DNA of 64,000 bases from Nocardioides sp. LHD-245 (GTDB lineage Bacteria > Actinomycetota > Actinomycetes > Propionibacteriales > Nocardioidaceae), in contig NZ_JAVFWN010000003.1 in NCBI RefSeq assembly GCF_030929495.1, positions 372,001 through 436,000 of the forward strand, given 5' to 3'. The notes below the pieces were generated by a model. That model saw nothing but the letters and a program-made list of their open reading frames with translations. It was not told where the DNA came from and searched no databases. How positions within the stretch are numbered: the first letter of the stretch is position 1; the number at the start of each line of letters is the position of its first letter. Positions 7,661 through 16,831 of this stretch are shown piece by piece. The translations under genes and the position numbers were made by a program.

Positions 7661-7808
7661 CGAGCGTGTCGCAGATCGTGCTCGCCGCCCGGGGCCTCGC
7701 AAGCTCAGCCCCGCGGGCGTCGCACGATGCGGCTTCGCCGCCGTGCGCCACGCTGCCGCGCACGCGGTCGGGTGGGAGTGGGTGAGGTTGCTCCGGCGGC
7801 CACACGCC
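7661..7808. repeat. Dispersed GC-rich intergenic repeat, copy R1
   Basis: Positions about 7661-7758 match the reverse complement of 52424-52524 at roughly four bases in five, including 20 identical bases CTCGCCGCCCGGGGCCTCGC. The adjoining part (7750-7808) resembles 34124-34185 (shared CGCTGCCGCGCACGC and GGCGGCCACAC). No coding frame is convincing. Confidence 0.7.
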
Positions 7809-7830
7809 GCGCGGACGCCGCCCCGCCGCG

Positions 7831-8880
7831 TCAGCAGGTCGCGAACAGCACCGGCCCGTGGCTGAGGTCGGAGAGCACGAAGGTCCCCTCGACCGGCGTC
7901 ATCGCCATCGTGAGCACGCGCCCGGACGCGACCACCTTGCCGAGCGCGAACCGCTCCGGGAAGGTGCCGCCCTGGCCCGGAGCCGGCCCGGCGGCGAGCC
8001 GCGAGCGGCTGTCGGCGTCCGCGCGGGCCTGGGCCTCGCTCTCGAAGGCCATCGCCACCCGGATGTCGCCGCCCGGCTGGGCGCCGATGGCGAACCCGGT
8101 CACCGGGTGGACGCCGCCTGCCTGCTCCACCAGCTCGCTCGCCCGGGTCCGGTCGGCCGGATCGGCGTCGGTCATCGCGAGCGACGAGCACGCCTGGTCG
8201 CCGGTCGCCACGGAGGCGCTCAGCGCCGGTCCCACGGCGTCGACGACGTCGCGTACCCCACCCTCGGCGTCCCCCCGCGCCAGGTCGCCGCGCTGCTCGA
8301 GGAAGTCCGGGTCGTCGCTGCCGGCCACGATCCCGGCCTCCTCGTCGATCACGAGCGCCGCGAGCTCGGGGGTGACCGGCCCGCCCAGGCCCTCCAGCAG
8401 GTCGACCCCGCCGCGCCATACGCCGTCGGCGTCGTCGGGCTCCACGAAGCCGACCGAGCGCAACCGGTCCCGCAGCCCGGACACGTCGAAGCCGTCGGGG
8501 AGGCCCATCAGCACCAGCGCACCGTCCGCGCCCTGGGTGAACAGCTCCCAGTCGAGGGTGGCGGGGGAGAAGCCGATCTCGTCCTGGATCGTCGGCGCCG
8601 ACGCATCGAGCGCCGTGGTCGACGACAGGTCGCGGTCGAAGGCGTCGCGGAGGAAGACGTCCACGTCGGCGCCGGTGGACGTCGACGACAGGTCGGCATC
8701 CAGCTCGGCGCGGACACCGGCCCAGTCGGTCCAGCTGAGCCGTGCGGCCGTGGTCGGCGCGAGCCTGAGCGCCTCGGCGAACCGCGAGCGGTCCTCCGAG
8801 CGCAGTCGCCAGCCCACGACGACAGCCACCGACACGACGAGCGCCGCGATGACGAGGAGCACGATCGGGCGGCGACGCAT
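7831..8880 (-). CDS. Membrane-anchored extracytoplasmic protein, unknown function
   Basis: A 349-residue protein with a short Arg-rich N-terminus and one membrane helix (residues about 5-24, PIVLLVIAALVVSVAVVVG); the rest is acidic, soluble and predicted outside. No lipobox or catalytic motif is visible. Two Cys residues (CSSLA near residue 233 and the C-terminal ATC) could form a disulfide. It recalls actinobacterial secreted proteins of unknown role with a repeated alpha/beta domain. TAGGGT (8887-8892, minus strand) lies 6 nt before the ATG, so the mRNA is probably leaderless. Confidence 0.65.
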   Translation of the reverse strand: MRRRPIVLLVIAALVVSVAVVVGWRLRSEDRSRFAEALRLAPTTAARLSWTDWAGVRAELDADLSSTSTGADVDVFLRDAFDRDLSSTTALDASAPTIQDEIGFSPATLDWELFTQGADGALVLMGLPDGFDVSGLRDRLRSVGFVEPDDADGVWRGGVDLLEGLGGPVTPELAALVIDEEAGIVAGSDDPDFLEQRGDLARGDAEGGVRDVVDAVGPALSASVATGDQACSSLAMTDADPADRTRASELVEQAGGVHPVTGFAIGAQPGGDIRVAMAFESEAQARADADSRSRLAAGPAPGQGGTFPERFALGKVVASGRVLTMAMTPVEGTFVLSDLSHGPVLFATC

Positions 8881-8886
8881 GCCCGT

Positions 8887-8911
8887 ACCCTAAAGCCGGG
8901 GGCCCTAGTCT
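8887..8911. promoter_or_regulatory. Divergent leaderless promoters
   Basis: Two -10 boxes share a 37-bp gap: TAGGGT at 8887-8892 on the minus strand, 6 nt from ATG 8880, and TAGTCT at 8906-8911 on the plus strand, 6 nt from GTG 8918. Neither gene has room for a ribosome-binding site. Confidence 0.6.
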
Positions 8912-8917
8912 GAGTGC

Positions 8918-9778
8918 GTGCCCGACATCCTCGCTGCCGGCGTGGTCGTGTTCCGTCCCGGACGCGAGGTGCTTCTCGTGCACCGGCCCAAGTACGGCGA
9001 CTGGTCGTTCCCGAAGGGCAAGCTCGACCGCGGTGAGCACCCGACCGCGGCAGCGGTCCGTGAGGTCGCGGAGGAGACGGGCGTCCACGTCCGGCTGGGG
9101 CCGCCGCTGCGGTCGCAGCGGTATCCGGTGGCGCGCCGGATGAAGACCGTCCACTACTGGACCGGCCGGGTCGTGGGTGACGACGACGTGTCGGAGTACC
9201 GGCCCAACGACGAGATCGACGACGTCGCCTGGGTGCCGGTCGACGAGGCGCCGGGCCGGTTGAGCTACGAGCGCGACCGGGAGACCCTCGCCGCGGCCCG
9301 CAAGGTGCGCCGCCGGACCCATGCGGTCGTCGTACTCCGCCACGCCCGGGCCCGTTCGCGGAGCGCGTGGCGCGGAGCGGACGCCGGGCGCACGCTGCTC
9401 CAGGTCGGCGAGCACGAGGCGGACCGGCTGGTGCCGCTCCTGGCGGCCTACGACGTCACCCGGATCGTCACGTCGACGAGCACCCGGTGCGTGCAGACCG
9501 TGCGGCCCTACGCCGAGACGGCGGGCTTCTCGCTGGACCTGCGCCCGCGGCTGAGCGAGGAGCACGCGACGCCGAGGGCGGTGGCCAAGGTCGTCGAGGA
9601 GCTGCTCCTCGCCGAGGGTGGGAGCGTGCTGTGCACCCACCGCCCCGTCCTCCCCCTCGTGTACGACGCCGCGGGGATCGAGCTCGGCCCCGAGGCGGGC
9701 CTGGAGCCCGCCGAGGTGCTCGTCCTGCACGTCCGCAAGAGCCGGGTGGTCGCGCTCGAGCGCCACCGTCCTCGTTGA
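8918..9778 (+). CDS. mutT1: MutT1-type Nudix hydrolase with histidine-phosphatase domain
   Basis: A 286-residue two-domain enzyme. The Nudix domain (1-130) carries a complete Nudix box, GKLDRGE then REVAEETGV. The second domain (135-286) is a histidine-phosphatase fold starting VVVLRHARA, with the catalytic His in RHAR and a second His in CTHRPVLP. Mycobacterial MutT1 hydrolyses 8-oxo-dGTP and diadenosine polyphosphates. In Mycobacterium it sits beside ppk; here it precedes pst and ppk lies 7 kb on. The start is GTG, predicted leaderless from TAGTCT at 8906-8911. Confidence 0.9.
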   Translation: MPDILAAGVVVFRPGREVLLVHRPKYGDWSFPKGKLDRGEHPTAAAVREVAEETGVHVRLGPPLRSQRYPVARRMKTVHYWTGRVVGDDDVSEYRPNDEIDDVAWVPVDEAPGRLSYERDRETLAAARKVRRRTHAVVVLRHARARSRSAWRGADAGRTLLQVGEHEADRLVPLLAAYDVTRIVTSTSTRCVQTVRPYAETAGFSLDLRPRLSEEHATPRAVAKVVEELLLAEGGSVLCTHRPVLPLVYDAAGIELGPEAGLEPAEVLVLHVRKSRVVALERHRPR

Positions 9779-9912
9779 GTCGTCACAAATGGACCCTTGA
9801 GTCGTCACTTCTGACCGGTTGAGCCGTCACTAACGCGTTGCGCCGCCAACGGGCGCTGACGACTCAACGGGTCAGAACCGACGACTCAACGGGTCAGAAC
9901 CGACGACTCAAC
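9774..9912. repeat. Six-copy inverted/direct repeat array after mutT1
   Basis: Three copies of GTTGAGTCGTCAC or a close variant (9774-9786, 9797-9808, 9818-9830) face three copies of its complement (9857-9868, 9879-9890, 9901-9912). On the right side the unit is a 22-bp direct repeat including GGGTCAGAAC; its complement TTCTGACC is also present on the left. The first copy begins inside the mutT1 stop region. The whole could fold into a long hairpin, so terminator function is possible, but the repeated spacing also suits protein binding. Confidence 0.75.
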
Positions 9913-9959
9913 GGCCATGGTGACCGGGGCCACGGGGTGTCTCCGCCCCGACCGCCACT

Positions 9960-9981
9960 GTTCACCGTTCGTTCAGATCGG
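9960..9981 (+). promoter_or_regulatory. PHO box (PhoP-binding site) upstream of pstS
   Basis: GTTCACCGTTC and GTTCAGATCGG are two consecutive 11-nt direct repeats at 9960-9970 and 9971-9981. They match the Streptomyces PHO-box unit (G[GT]TCAYYYR[GC]G), 99 nt before the pstS start. This predicts activation by PhoR-PhoP under phosphate starvation. Confidence 0.8.
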
Positions 9982-10080
9982 TCGGGGAGTTGTGTTACCG
10001 ACGCTGCCTAACTTCACGATCGTCCTACTACGTATCGAGGGGCGGGAACCGAAGCCCCTCACCTCCGAGAGGCGAGTTCC

Positions 10081-11181
10081 TTGAATCTCAAGTCCATCCG
10101 CCGTGCCGCCGTGCCCGGTATCGCTGCTCTGGCCCTGCTGATGAGCGCCTGCGGCGCGTCCAACGAGGACGGCGGCAGTGACAACGGCGACTCCGGCAGC
10201 AGCGGCCTCAGCGGCAACCTGAAGGGCGGCGGCGCGACGTCGCAGGAGAAGGCCCAGGAGGCGTGGAAGACCGCGTTCCAGGGTCAGAACGACGGCCTCA
10301 CCATCGACTACGCGCTGCTCGGCTCGACCGACGGCCGCAGCCAGTTCACCAGCGGCGCCCTGTCCTTCGCCGGCTCCGACTCGTACATCGCCGACGAGGA
10401 GCTCGAGGCCGCCAAGGAGCGCTGTGGCGGCAACGTCATCGAGGTCCCGGCGTACATCTCCTCGATCGCCGTCGCGTTCAACGTCCCGGACGTCGACACC
10501 GTCAACCTCGACGCCTCGACCATCGCGAAGATCTTCGACGGCAAGATCACCAACTGGAACGACAAGGCGATCGCCGACCAGAACCCCGACGCGACGCTGC
10601 CCGACCTGAAGATCTCGCCGGTCCACCGCGCCGACGACTCGGGCACGACCAAGAACTTCACCGACTACCTCGGCAAGGTCGCGTCCTCCGACTGGGGCTA
10701 CGAGGCCGAGGACGCGTTCCCGGTCTCCGGCGGCCTCTCCGCCGAGGGCACCTCCGGTGTCGTCAAGCAGATCGGTGACGTCGACGGCGCCATCGGCTAC
10801 GCCGACGCCAGCCAGACCGGCGACCTGAACGTCGTCTCCGTGAAGGTCGGCGACGAGTACGTCGCGCCGTCGCCCGAGGGGGCCGCCAAGACCGTCGCGG
10901 TCTCCCCGGTCGTCGAGGGCCGCGACGCCACCGACATCGCCGTCGACGTCGACCGCAACACCACGGAGGCCGGCGCCTACCCGGTCATCCTGCTGTCCTA
11001 CCTCATCGCCTGTGAGACCTACGAGGACCAGGCCGAGGCGGACAACGTCAAGGGCTACCTGAGCTACATCGTCTCCGACGAGGGCCAGGCCGAGGCGGCC
11101 GACTTCGCCGGCTCCGCGAAGCTCGCGCCCGAGACCGCCGCCCAGGCGCAGGAGATCGTGGCGGGCATCGCAGCCCAGTGA
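10081..11181 (+). CDS. pstS: Phosphate ABC transporter substrate-binding lipoprotein PstS
   Basis: A 366-residue lipoprotein with a short basic N-terminus, hydrophobic core and lipobox LMSAC, then a Gly/Ser/Asp-rich linker. The mature domain has phosphate-binding segments GGGATSQEKAQ, LSFAGSDSY and HRADDSGTTKNFTDYL, the last being the family's R-x-D-x-S-G-T-T signature. The start is TTG at 10081, supported by GAGAGG at 10067-10072. It lies under the PHO box and is first in pstSCAB. It binds inorganic phosphate outside the membrane and delivers it to PstCA. Confidence 0.96.
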   Translation: MNLKSIRRAAVPGIAALALLMSACGASNEDGGSDNGDSGSSGLSGNLKGGGATSQEKAQEAWKTAFQGQNDGLTIDYALLGSTDGRSQFTSGALSFAGSDSYIADEELEAAKERCGGNVIEVPAYISSIAVAFNVPDVDTVNLDASTIAKIFDGKITNWNDKAIADQNPDATLPDLKISPVHRADDSGTTKNFTDYLGKVASSDWGYEAEDAFPVSGGLSAEGTSGVVKQIGDVDGAIGYADASQTGDLNVVSVKVGDEYVAPSPEGAAKTVAVSPVVEGRDATDIAVDVDRNTTEAGAYPVILLSYLIACETYEDQAEADNVKGYLSYIVSDEGQAEAADFAGSAKLAPETAAQAQEIVAGIAAQ

Positions 11182-11262
11182 GCTCGACGTGAGGGGGGAG
11201 GACGGGCTCCCGTCCTCACCCCTCACGGCCACCCAGCAGCACCCCCGCAGCACTCCCGAACC

Positions 11263-11295
11263 GCACCCGAGCAGCACCCGAGCAGCACCCGAGCA
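11263..11295. repeat. Three perfect 11-bp tandem repeats before pstC
   Basis: GCACCCGAGCA occurs three times head-to-tail (11263-11295), with degenerate relatives immediately upstream. It lies in the pstS-pstC gap just before the pstC ribosome site. It could tune pstC expression relative to pstS, or be simple slippage. Confidence 0.65.
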
Positions 11296-11308
11296 TGAGG
11301 TGACAGCA

Positions 11309-12277
11309 GTGACAGCACCCGCCGCCGAGGCCGAGGAGGCCTCCGCGAACTGGGCAAGGGCCCGCGCCGGCGTCGGCGACCGCATCTTCGCCGGCAGCGC
11401 CCTCGCGGCCGGCCTGACCATCCTGGCCGCGCTGGCCGGCGTCTTCATCTTCCTCGCGATCAAGGGTGCGTCCGGCTTCACCAAGCCGGCGGAGGTCTAC
11501 GGACCACACGCCGAGAGCTTCCTCGGCTACGTCCTCCCGCTGCTCGTCGGGACGTTCACCGCCTCGGTCATCGCGCTGATCATCGCGGTCCCGCTGTCCT
11601 TCGGCATCGCCCTGGTCATCAGCCACTACGCACCACGGTGGATCGCGGCACCGGTCGCCTACGTGATCGACCTGCTCGCCGCCGTCCCCTCCGTCGTCTA
11701 CGGCCTGTGGGGCGCGTTCTTCCTCGCCAACAAGCTCGTGCCGATGCACGTGTGGCTGCACGACCACATCGGCCCGATCCCGATCATCGGCAACCTGTTC
11801 GGCGAGCCGAACCCGGCCGGTCGCTCGGTGCTGACCGCCGGCATCGTGCTCGCGATCATGATCCTGCCGATCATCACCGCCATCACCCGCGAGGTCTTCT
11901 CGCGTACGCCGCGGCTGCACGAGGAGGCCGCGCTGGCCCTCGGCGCCACGCGCTGGGAGATGGTGCGGATGACGGTCTTCCCGTACGCCCGCTCCGGCAT
12001 GGTCTCGGCCGTCATGCTCGGCCTGGGCCGTGCGCTCGGCGAGACGATGGCCGTCACGATGGTGCTCTCGGTCGGCTTCGACCTCTCCTGGAACATCATC
12101 GCCACCTCCAGCCCGACCTCGATCGCGGCCAATATCGCGCTCAAGTACAAGGAGCGCAGCGCCGACCTCCTCAACGTTCTCGTCGCGACCGGTCTGGTGC
12201 TCTTCCTGATGACCTTCCTGGTCAACTTCCTCGCCCGCTGGATCGTGGGCCGCAGCGAGAGGCGGATGGCCCGATGA
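11309..12277 (+). CDS. pstC: Phosphate ABC transporter permease PstC
   Basis: A 322-residue inner-membrane permease with six hydrophobic helices. The coupling-loop region [21 protein letters not shown] matches the EAA motif of ABC permeases. GTG at 11309 is chosen because GAGG (11297-11300) precedes it by 8 nt; the longer frame back to 11189 reads through the tandem repeat and is Pro/Ser-rich. The pstS-pstC gap of 127 bp is the largest in the operon. Its stop overlaps the pstA start (ATGA). Confidence 0.94.
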   Translation: MTAPAAEAEEASANWARARAGVGDRIFAGSALAAGLTILAALAGVFIFLAIKGASGFTKPAEVYGPHAESFLGYVLPLLVGTFTASVIALIIAVPLSFGIALVISHYAPRWIAAPVAYVIDLLAAVPSVVYGLWGAFFLANKLVPMHVWLHDHIGPIPIIGNLFGEPNPAGRSVLTAGIVLAIMILPIITAITREVFSRTPRLHEEAALALGATRWEMVRMTVFPYARSGMVSAVMLGLGRALGETMAVTMVLSVGFDLSWNIIATSSPTSIAANIALKYKERSADLLNVLVATGLVLFLMTFLVNFLARWIVGRSERRMAR

Positions 12278-13329
12278 CCACCCTCGAAGAGGTCCAGACC
12301 CGGGTCCACGTCCCGCTCGTGCAGCCGCGGCTGCCGCGGCAGGCCCCGGCCGTCGTGGGCGTGATCGCGGTCGCCTTCGGCGCCCTGCTGCTGGTGCTCG
12401 GGCTGGGCATCGTCGGCGCCGTCATCCTCGGCGCGGTCGCCTACCTGATCGCCCTGCCGGTCTGGTCGCTCGTGATCGAGGGCCGCCGCGGTGCCACCGA
12501 CCGGCTGATGACCGGGCTGATCTGGACGTCGTTCGGCATCGCCGTGGTCCCGCTGGTCTCGCTGATCTGGCGGGTCGTCAGCAAGGGCGCCGGGCGGATC
12601 GACGGCACCTTCCTCAGCTACTCCTTCTTCAAGACGCAGATCGACCAGCCGGTGGGCGTCTACCACGCGATCATCGGCACCCTGCTGGTCACGCTCGGCG
12701 CGGCGATCATCTCGGTCCCGGTCGGCGTGATGGCGGCGATCTACCTGATCGAGTACGGCAAGGGCAACAAGCTGGCCAAGGCGATCACCTTCCTGGTCGA
12801 CGTGATGACCGGCATCCCGTCCATCGTCGCCGGTCTGTTCGCCTTCGCGCTGTTCACGCTGATCTTCGGCCCGGCCTATGTGTCCGGGGTCGGGGGATCG
12901 GTGGCGCTCTCGCTGCTGATGATCCCCATCGTGGTGCGGGCCACCGAGGAGATGCTGATGCTGGTGCCCGACGACCTGCGCGAGGCGTCGTACGCACTGG
13001 GCACGCCGAAGTGGAAGACGATCGTGCGGATCGTGTTGCCCACCGCGCTCGGGGGCATCCTCACCGGCATCACGCTCGCGACCTCCCGGGTCATCGGCGA
13101 GACGGCCCCGCTGCTGCTCATCGCCGGCGCCACGGACCGCACCAACATGAACGTGTTCGACGGCGCGATGACGACCCTGCCGGTCCTCATCTACGGACAG
13201 AACCTGCGGGGCGACGCCCCCGCCGAGGCGATCGCCTGGGGCGCCGCCTTCATCCTCATCGTCATCGTGATGGTGCTCAACCTCGCAGCACGCATCGTCG
13301 GCAAGATCTTCGCGCCCAAGAAGGGTTGA
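12274..13329 (+). CDS. pstA: Phosphate ABC transporter permease PstA
   Basis: A 351-residue permease that pairs with PstC. The first 130 residues hold three extra hydrophobic segments before the conserved domain, an N-terminal extension seen in other actinobacterial PstA proteins. The EAA loop is [22 protein letters not shown], and [12 protein letters not shown] and [16 protein letters not shown] are family segments. ATG at 12274 overlaps the pstC stop by 4 nt, so translation is coupled. Confidence 0.94.
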   Translation: MTTLEEVQTRVHVPLVQPRLPRQAPAVVGVIAVAFGALLLVLGLGIVGAVILGAVAYLIALPVWSLVIEGRRGATDRLMTGLIWTSFGIAVVPLVSLIWRVVSKGAGRIDGTFLSYSFFKTQIDQPVGVYHAIIGTLLVTLGAAIISVPVGVMAAIYLIEYGKGNKLAKAITFLVDVMTGIPSIVAGLFAFALFTLIFGPAYVSGVGGSVALSLLMIPIVVRATEEMLMLVPDDLREASYALGTPKWKTIVRIVLPTALGGILTGITLATSRVIGETAPLLLIAGATDRTNMNVFDGAMTTLPVLIYGQNLRGDAPAEAIAWGAAFILIVIVMVLNLAARIVGKIFAPKKG

Positions 13330-13337
13330 GAACCACC

Positions 13338-14117
13338 ATGGCCAAGAGCATCGACGTCTCCGACGTCAACATCTACTACGGCGACTTCCTCGCGGTCGAG
13401 GGCGTCAACATGACGATCCGCGCCGGCGCGGTGACCGCGTTCATCGGTCCGTCGGGCTGCGGCAAGTCCACCTTCCTGCGCTCGCTCAACCGGATGCACG
13501 AGGTGATCCCGGGGGCCCGGGTCGAGGGCAAGATCGTCGTCGACGGCCAGGACCTCTACGAGCCCGGCGTCGACCCGGTCGCCGTACGCCGCCAGGTCGG
13601 GATGGTCTTCCAGCGGCCCAACCCGTTCCCGACGATGTCGATCTACGACAACGTCCTGGCGGGTCTGCGGCTCAACGCGGGCAAGATGAAGAAGTCCGCT
13701 GCGGACGACATCGTGGAGAAGTCGCTGCGCGGGGCCAACCTGTGGAACGAGGTCAAGGAGCGGCTCAACAAGCCGGGCATGGGCCTCTCCGGCGGCCAGC
13801 AGCAGCGGCTGTGCATCGCCCGGGCGATCGCGGTCGAGCCGCAGATCCTGCTCATGGACGAGCCGTGCTCCGCGCTCGACCCGATCTCGACCTCGGCCAT
13901 CGAGGACCTGATCCACGAGCTCAAGGACGAGTTCACGATCGTGATCGTCACCCACAACATGCAGCAGGCGGCGCGGGTCTCGGACGACACCGGCTTCTTC
14001 AACCTCAAGGCGACCGGTGAGCCGGGGCACCTGGTCGAGTTCAACCCGACCAAGAAGATGTTCGCGAACCCGGACGACCCCTCGACGGAGGCTTACATCT
14101 CCGGCCGCTTCGGCTGA
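13338..14117 (+). CDS. pstB: Phosphate ABC transporter ATPase PstB
   Basis: A 259-residue ABC ATPase. Walker A is GPSGCGKST (residues 37-45), the signature is LSGGQQQR, Walker B is ILLMDEP, and the switch His is in VTHNM. The [18 protein letters not shown] stretch is typical of PstB. It begins 8 nt after pstA and powers phosphate uptake through PstCA. The length is normal. Confidence 0.97.
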   Translation: MAKSIDVSDVNIYYGDFLAVEGVNMTIRAGAVTAFIGPSGCGKSTFLRSLNRMHEVIPGARVEGKIVVDGQDLYEPGVDPVAVRRQVGMVFQRPNPFPTMSIYDNVLAGLRLNAGKMKKSAADDIVEKSLRGANLWNEVKERLNKPGMGLSGGQQQRLCIARAIAVEPQILLMDEPCSALDPISTSAIEDLIHELKDEFTIVIVTHNMQQAARVSDDTGFFNLKATGEPGHLVEFNPTKKMFANPDDPSTEAYISGRFG

Positions 14118-14136
14118 GCCGGACCGCCGCAGAACG

Positions 14137-14883
14137 ATGGGCACACGGGACGGACGCCGCGACGTCCGTCGCCAGTCCGTGCGCGCCTACCTCCACCGCT
14201 GGGTCGAGTCGTCGGGAGCTCAGCTCCTCGTCGTCGATCCGACCGACGACGGGGGCGCGCTCGCGGAGGCGATGGCGGGCCGTGGCGTGCATGTGACCTG
14301 GGTCGGGTCGACCCTCGACGGCCTCGTGGAGTTCGGGCGCACCAATCCCCACGCGGTGGTGGTGACGCCCGAGGCGCCGGGCATCCCGGCGACGGAGTTC
14401 GTCGACGTGATCCGGCAGCACGGGGCGCCGTACGTGATCGCCGGGACCTGTCTCCCGGCGGGCAGCGGCCCGGACGGGGTGGGGGCGCTCATGCTCGCCG
14501 GTGCCTCCGCGGTCGCCGTGCGGCCGTACGCACCCCAGCACCTGTGGGAGCTGCTCGCGCATGCGCCGCGCTCGCTCGCCGAGCACGCCCGGCTCGAGGT
14601 CGGTCCGCTGGTGCTCGACGCGACGGCGTACAGCGTGCGGGTGCACGGTGAGCGGATCGCCGACCTGCCGCTCAAGGAGTTCGAGCTGCTGCGGGCCCTC
14701 ATGCTCGCCTCGCCCGGCGTGGTCACCGACGACGAGCTGCGGGACGCGCTGTGGGGCACCGACGGCAAGCGGCCGGGCGGCAACACGATCGCCATGCACG
14801 TCACCCGGCTGCGGACGCGGTTGGGAGCCGTCGCCGACGTACGCCGGATCCGGGGGCGGGGCTACTCGCTCACGGTGGGCTGA
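14137..14883 (+). CDS. OmpR/PhoB-type regulator with degenerate receiver domain
   Basis: A 248-residue protein. Residues 160-248 are an OmpR-family winged helix (LPLKEFELLRALM for the N-terminal segment, then RLRTRLG and RRIRGRGYSLTVG). Residues 28-140 have a receiver-like fold, but the usual phospho-acceptor Asp is Thr77 in HAVVVTPEAPG, so phosphorylation by a normal kinase is not expected. It follows pstB by 19 nt on the same strand and may be cotranscribed. The role could be phosphate-responsive feedback, but that is inference; its sequence differs from PhoP and GlnR. Confidence 0.75.
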   Translation: MGTRDGRRDVRRQSVRAYLHRWVESSGAQLLVVDPTDDGGALAEAMAGRGVHVTWVGSTLDGLVEFGRTNPHAVVVTPEAPGIPATEFVDVIRQHGAPYVIAGTCLPAGSGPDGVGALMLAGASAVAVRPYAPQHLWELLAHAPRSLAEHARLEVGPLVLDATAYSVRVHGERIADLPLKEFELLRALMLASPGVVTDDELRDALWGTDGKRPGGNTIAMHVTRLRTRLGAVADVRRIRGRGYSLTVG

Positions 14884-14897
14884 GCGCCTGGGCAGGT

Positions 14898-14993
14898 GGC
14901 CGGCAGCGTGGCGCCCGCGCGCAGCGCATCGGAGGCAAGCACGGGCCCGGAGGGTCCGTGCGCAGCCTTCGATGGGCGACACGCTCGGCCCAA
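14898..14993. repeat. Dispersed intergenic repeat, copy R3, with internal hairpin
   Basis: The left end GGCCGGCAGCGTGGCGC (14898-14914) and right end GCGACACGCTCGGCCC match copy R2 at 52.4 kb in the same orientation; the middle is different. The middle holds CACGGGCCC-GGA-GGGTCCGTG (14940-14960), a stem with one mismatch. It lies between convergent genes and may terminate both. Confidence 0.6.
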
Positions 14994-14995
14994 TG

Positions 14996-16024
14996 TCACA
15001 GCAGGATGAGGCGGAGGATCTCGTAGCAGCCCCACGCGGCGCCCGCCGCCGCCGGGAACGTCGAGACCCACGCCATCAAGATGGTGCGGGCCATGCCCCA
15101 GCGGACCGCGGAGAGCCGCTTCGTCGCACCGGCACCCATCACCGCCGAGGTGATCGTGTGGGTGGTCGAGATCGGGGCGTGGAAGACGAACGCGGTCGTG
15201 TAGAGCACGCCCGCGCCGACCGACTCGGCCGCGAAGCCGCGGGGCGGGTCGAGGTGGATGATCTTGCGGCCGAGGGTGCGCATGATCCGCCAGCCACCGG
15301 CGTACGTGCCCGCGGAGATGGCGCCCGCGGCGGCGAGCACGACCCAGATGGGCAGGTGGTCGATGCTGTAGTCACCGGGGTAGGCGATCACCAGCGTCAG
15401 CAGGATGACGCCCATCGTCTTCTGGGCGTCCTGCAGGCCGTGGCCGAGTGCCAGGGCGGCGGCGGAGATGGTCTGCATGCCGCGGAAGCCGCGGTTGACC
15501 CGATGGGGGTTGCTGCGGCGGAAGATCCACAAGATGGCGGTCATCACCGCGAAGGCGGCGCAGAAGCCGAACAGCGGCGAGATGACCATCGGGATGAGCA
15601 CCTTCTGCACGATGGTGTCCCACTTGACGCTGACCCCGCCGGCGATCGCCGCGCCGACCAGACCGCCGATGAGGGCGTGCGAGGAGGACGACGGCAGGCC
15701 GAAGTACCAGGTGATCATGTTCCAGATGATCGCGCCGAGCAGGCCGGCCATCACGATGACCAGGCCGTGGTGGACCCCGACGAGCAGGGTGCCGCTCTTG
15801 TCCTCGATCGTGATGACGTCGGCGACCGTCTTGGCGACCTCCTGCCCGAGCAGTGCCCCGATGAAGTTCATCAGCGCGGCCAGGGTGAGCGCGATCCGTG
15901 GCGTGAGCGCGCGGGTCGAGACCGAGGTCGCGATCGCGTTCGCGGCGTCGTGGAAGCCGTTGGTGTAGTCGAACGCGAGGGCGATGACGACCACGGCGAT
16001 GACGATCGCCAGGGTGAGGGTCAT
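14996..16024 (-). CDS. pit: Low-affinity inorganic phosphate transporter, PiT family
   Basis: A 342-residue integral membrane protein with about ten helices. The two inverted PiT signatures are present: FDYTNGFHDAANAIATSVSTRAL near the N-terminus, and LGHGLQDAQKTMGVI in the second half. The GLPSSSSHALIGGLVGAA segment is also family-specific. PiT carries metal-phosphate with protons. It is downstream of a PhoU-like partner (12 nt gap) in one operon, an arrangement known across actinobacteria, and complements the high-affinity Pst system upstream. Confidence 0.95.
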   Translation of the reverse strand: MTLTLAIVIAVVVIALAFDYTNGFHDAANAIATSVSTRALTPRIALTLAALMNFIGALLGQEVAKTVADVITIEDKSGTLLVGVHHGLVIVMAGLLGAIIWNMITWYFGLPSSSSHALIGGLVGAAIAGGVSVKWDTIVQKVLIPMVISPLFGFCAAFAVMTAILWIFRRSNPHRVNRGFRGMQTISAAALALGHGLQDAQKTMGVILLTLVIAYPGDYSIDHLPIWVVLAAAGAISAGTYAGGWRIMRTLGRKIIHLDPPRGFAAESVGAGVLYTTAFVFHAPISTTHTITSAVMGAGATKRLSAVRWGMARTILMAWVSTFPAAAGAAWGCYEILRLILL

Positions 16025-16035
16025 GGGAGGACCGG

Positions 16036-16656
16036 TCAGCCTTCCTTGACGGCGATCTGCTCGACGATGTTCGCGACCTTCTCGAACGCGTCGATGGCGC
16101 CCTCGAGGGACTCGACGATGTCCTTGAGCTTGAGTACCTCGATGGTCGCGTACTCACCGGAGAACAGCTTGGCGAGCGTACGCCGGTGGTTGCGGTCGCC
16201 GGCGTTCTCGAGGCGGTTGATCTCGATCCAGTAGTCGTCGAGCGACTGCATGGACTGCAGACGGGGCATCGCGGCCGCGGTCAGCTCGGCGCAGCGCTGG
16301 AGCACCTCGACCTGCTCGGAGAGCTCCGCAGGGAACGCCACCTGCACCTCGTAGAGCAGGATCAGGTCGACCGCCTCGTCCATCATGTCCATGACGTCGT
16401 CGAGACCGGAGCCGAGGTCGTAGATGTCCTCGCGGTCGAAGGGCGTCACGAAGGTGCTGTTGACCTTCTTGACGATCGCGTGGGTCGTCTCGTCGGCGGC
16501 GTGCTCGGCGGCCCGCATCCGTTCGGCGACGTTCGCTTTGTCCGAGGACTCGGACAGCATCTCCGCGAGGAGCTCGGCGCCGCCCACGAGGTGCTGGGCC
16601 GACTGGGTGAAAAGGTCGTAGAAGGAGGTATCGACCGGACGCAGACGTAGACCCAC
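16036..16656 (-). CDS. PhoU-like DUF47 family protein, Pit accessory
   Basis: A 206-residue, all-helical protein of the DUF47/TIGR00153 family. Metal-binding PhoU-type segments are visible: EHAADETTHAI, DREDIYDLGSGLDDVMD and NRLENAGDRNHRRTLAKLF, all rich in E/D-x3-D pairs. GTG at 16656 is preferred because GGGAG lies 5 nt before it; the longer start at 16692 has no ribosome site. Members are encoded next to PiT transporters and are thought to regulate them. It overlaps nothing and precedes pit directly. Confidence 0.9.
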   Translation of the reverse strand: MGLRLRPVDTSFYDLFTQSAQHLVGGAELLAEMLSESSDKANVAERMRAAEHAADETTHAIVKKVNSTFVTPFDREDIYDLGSGLDDVMDMMDEAVDLILLYEVQVAFPAELSEQVEVLQRCAELTAAAMPRLQSMQSLDDYWIEINRLENAGDRNHRRTLAKLFSGEYATIEVLKLKDIVESLEGAIDAFEKVANIVEQIAVKEG

Positions 16657-16831
16657 ATGGACTCCCGTTGAGGCGGAGGCGAACGCGCTCATGCTAGGGG
16701 ACCACGACGGCGTGAACGCAATCCCAATGGGCGGAGCACGTCTCCGGCGCTACGGGAGGCAGCACGCCGCTGGAGGGCGTCTCCCGCGGTGCCGCCGGCC
16801 GCGCGACGCGTTGTCGCAGGTCAGGGGCGGT

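Noticed and set aside
9774..9912. CRISPR-like spaced repeats
   Set aside because: Repeats are 11-13 bp with spacers of about 10 bp, occur in both orientations, and there are no cas genes. It is an inverted-repeat array, not CRISPR.
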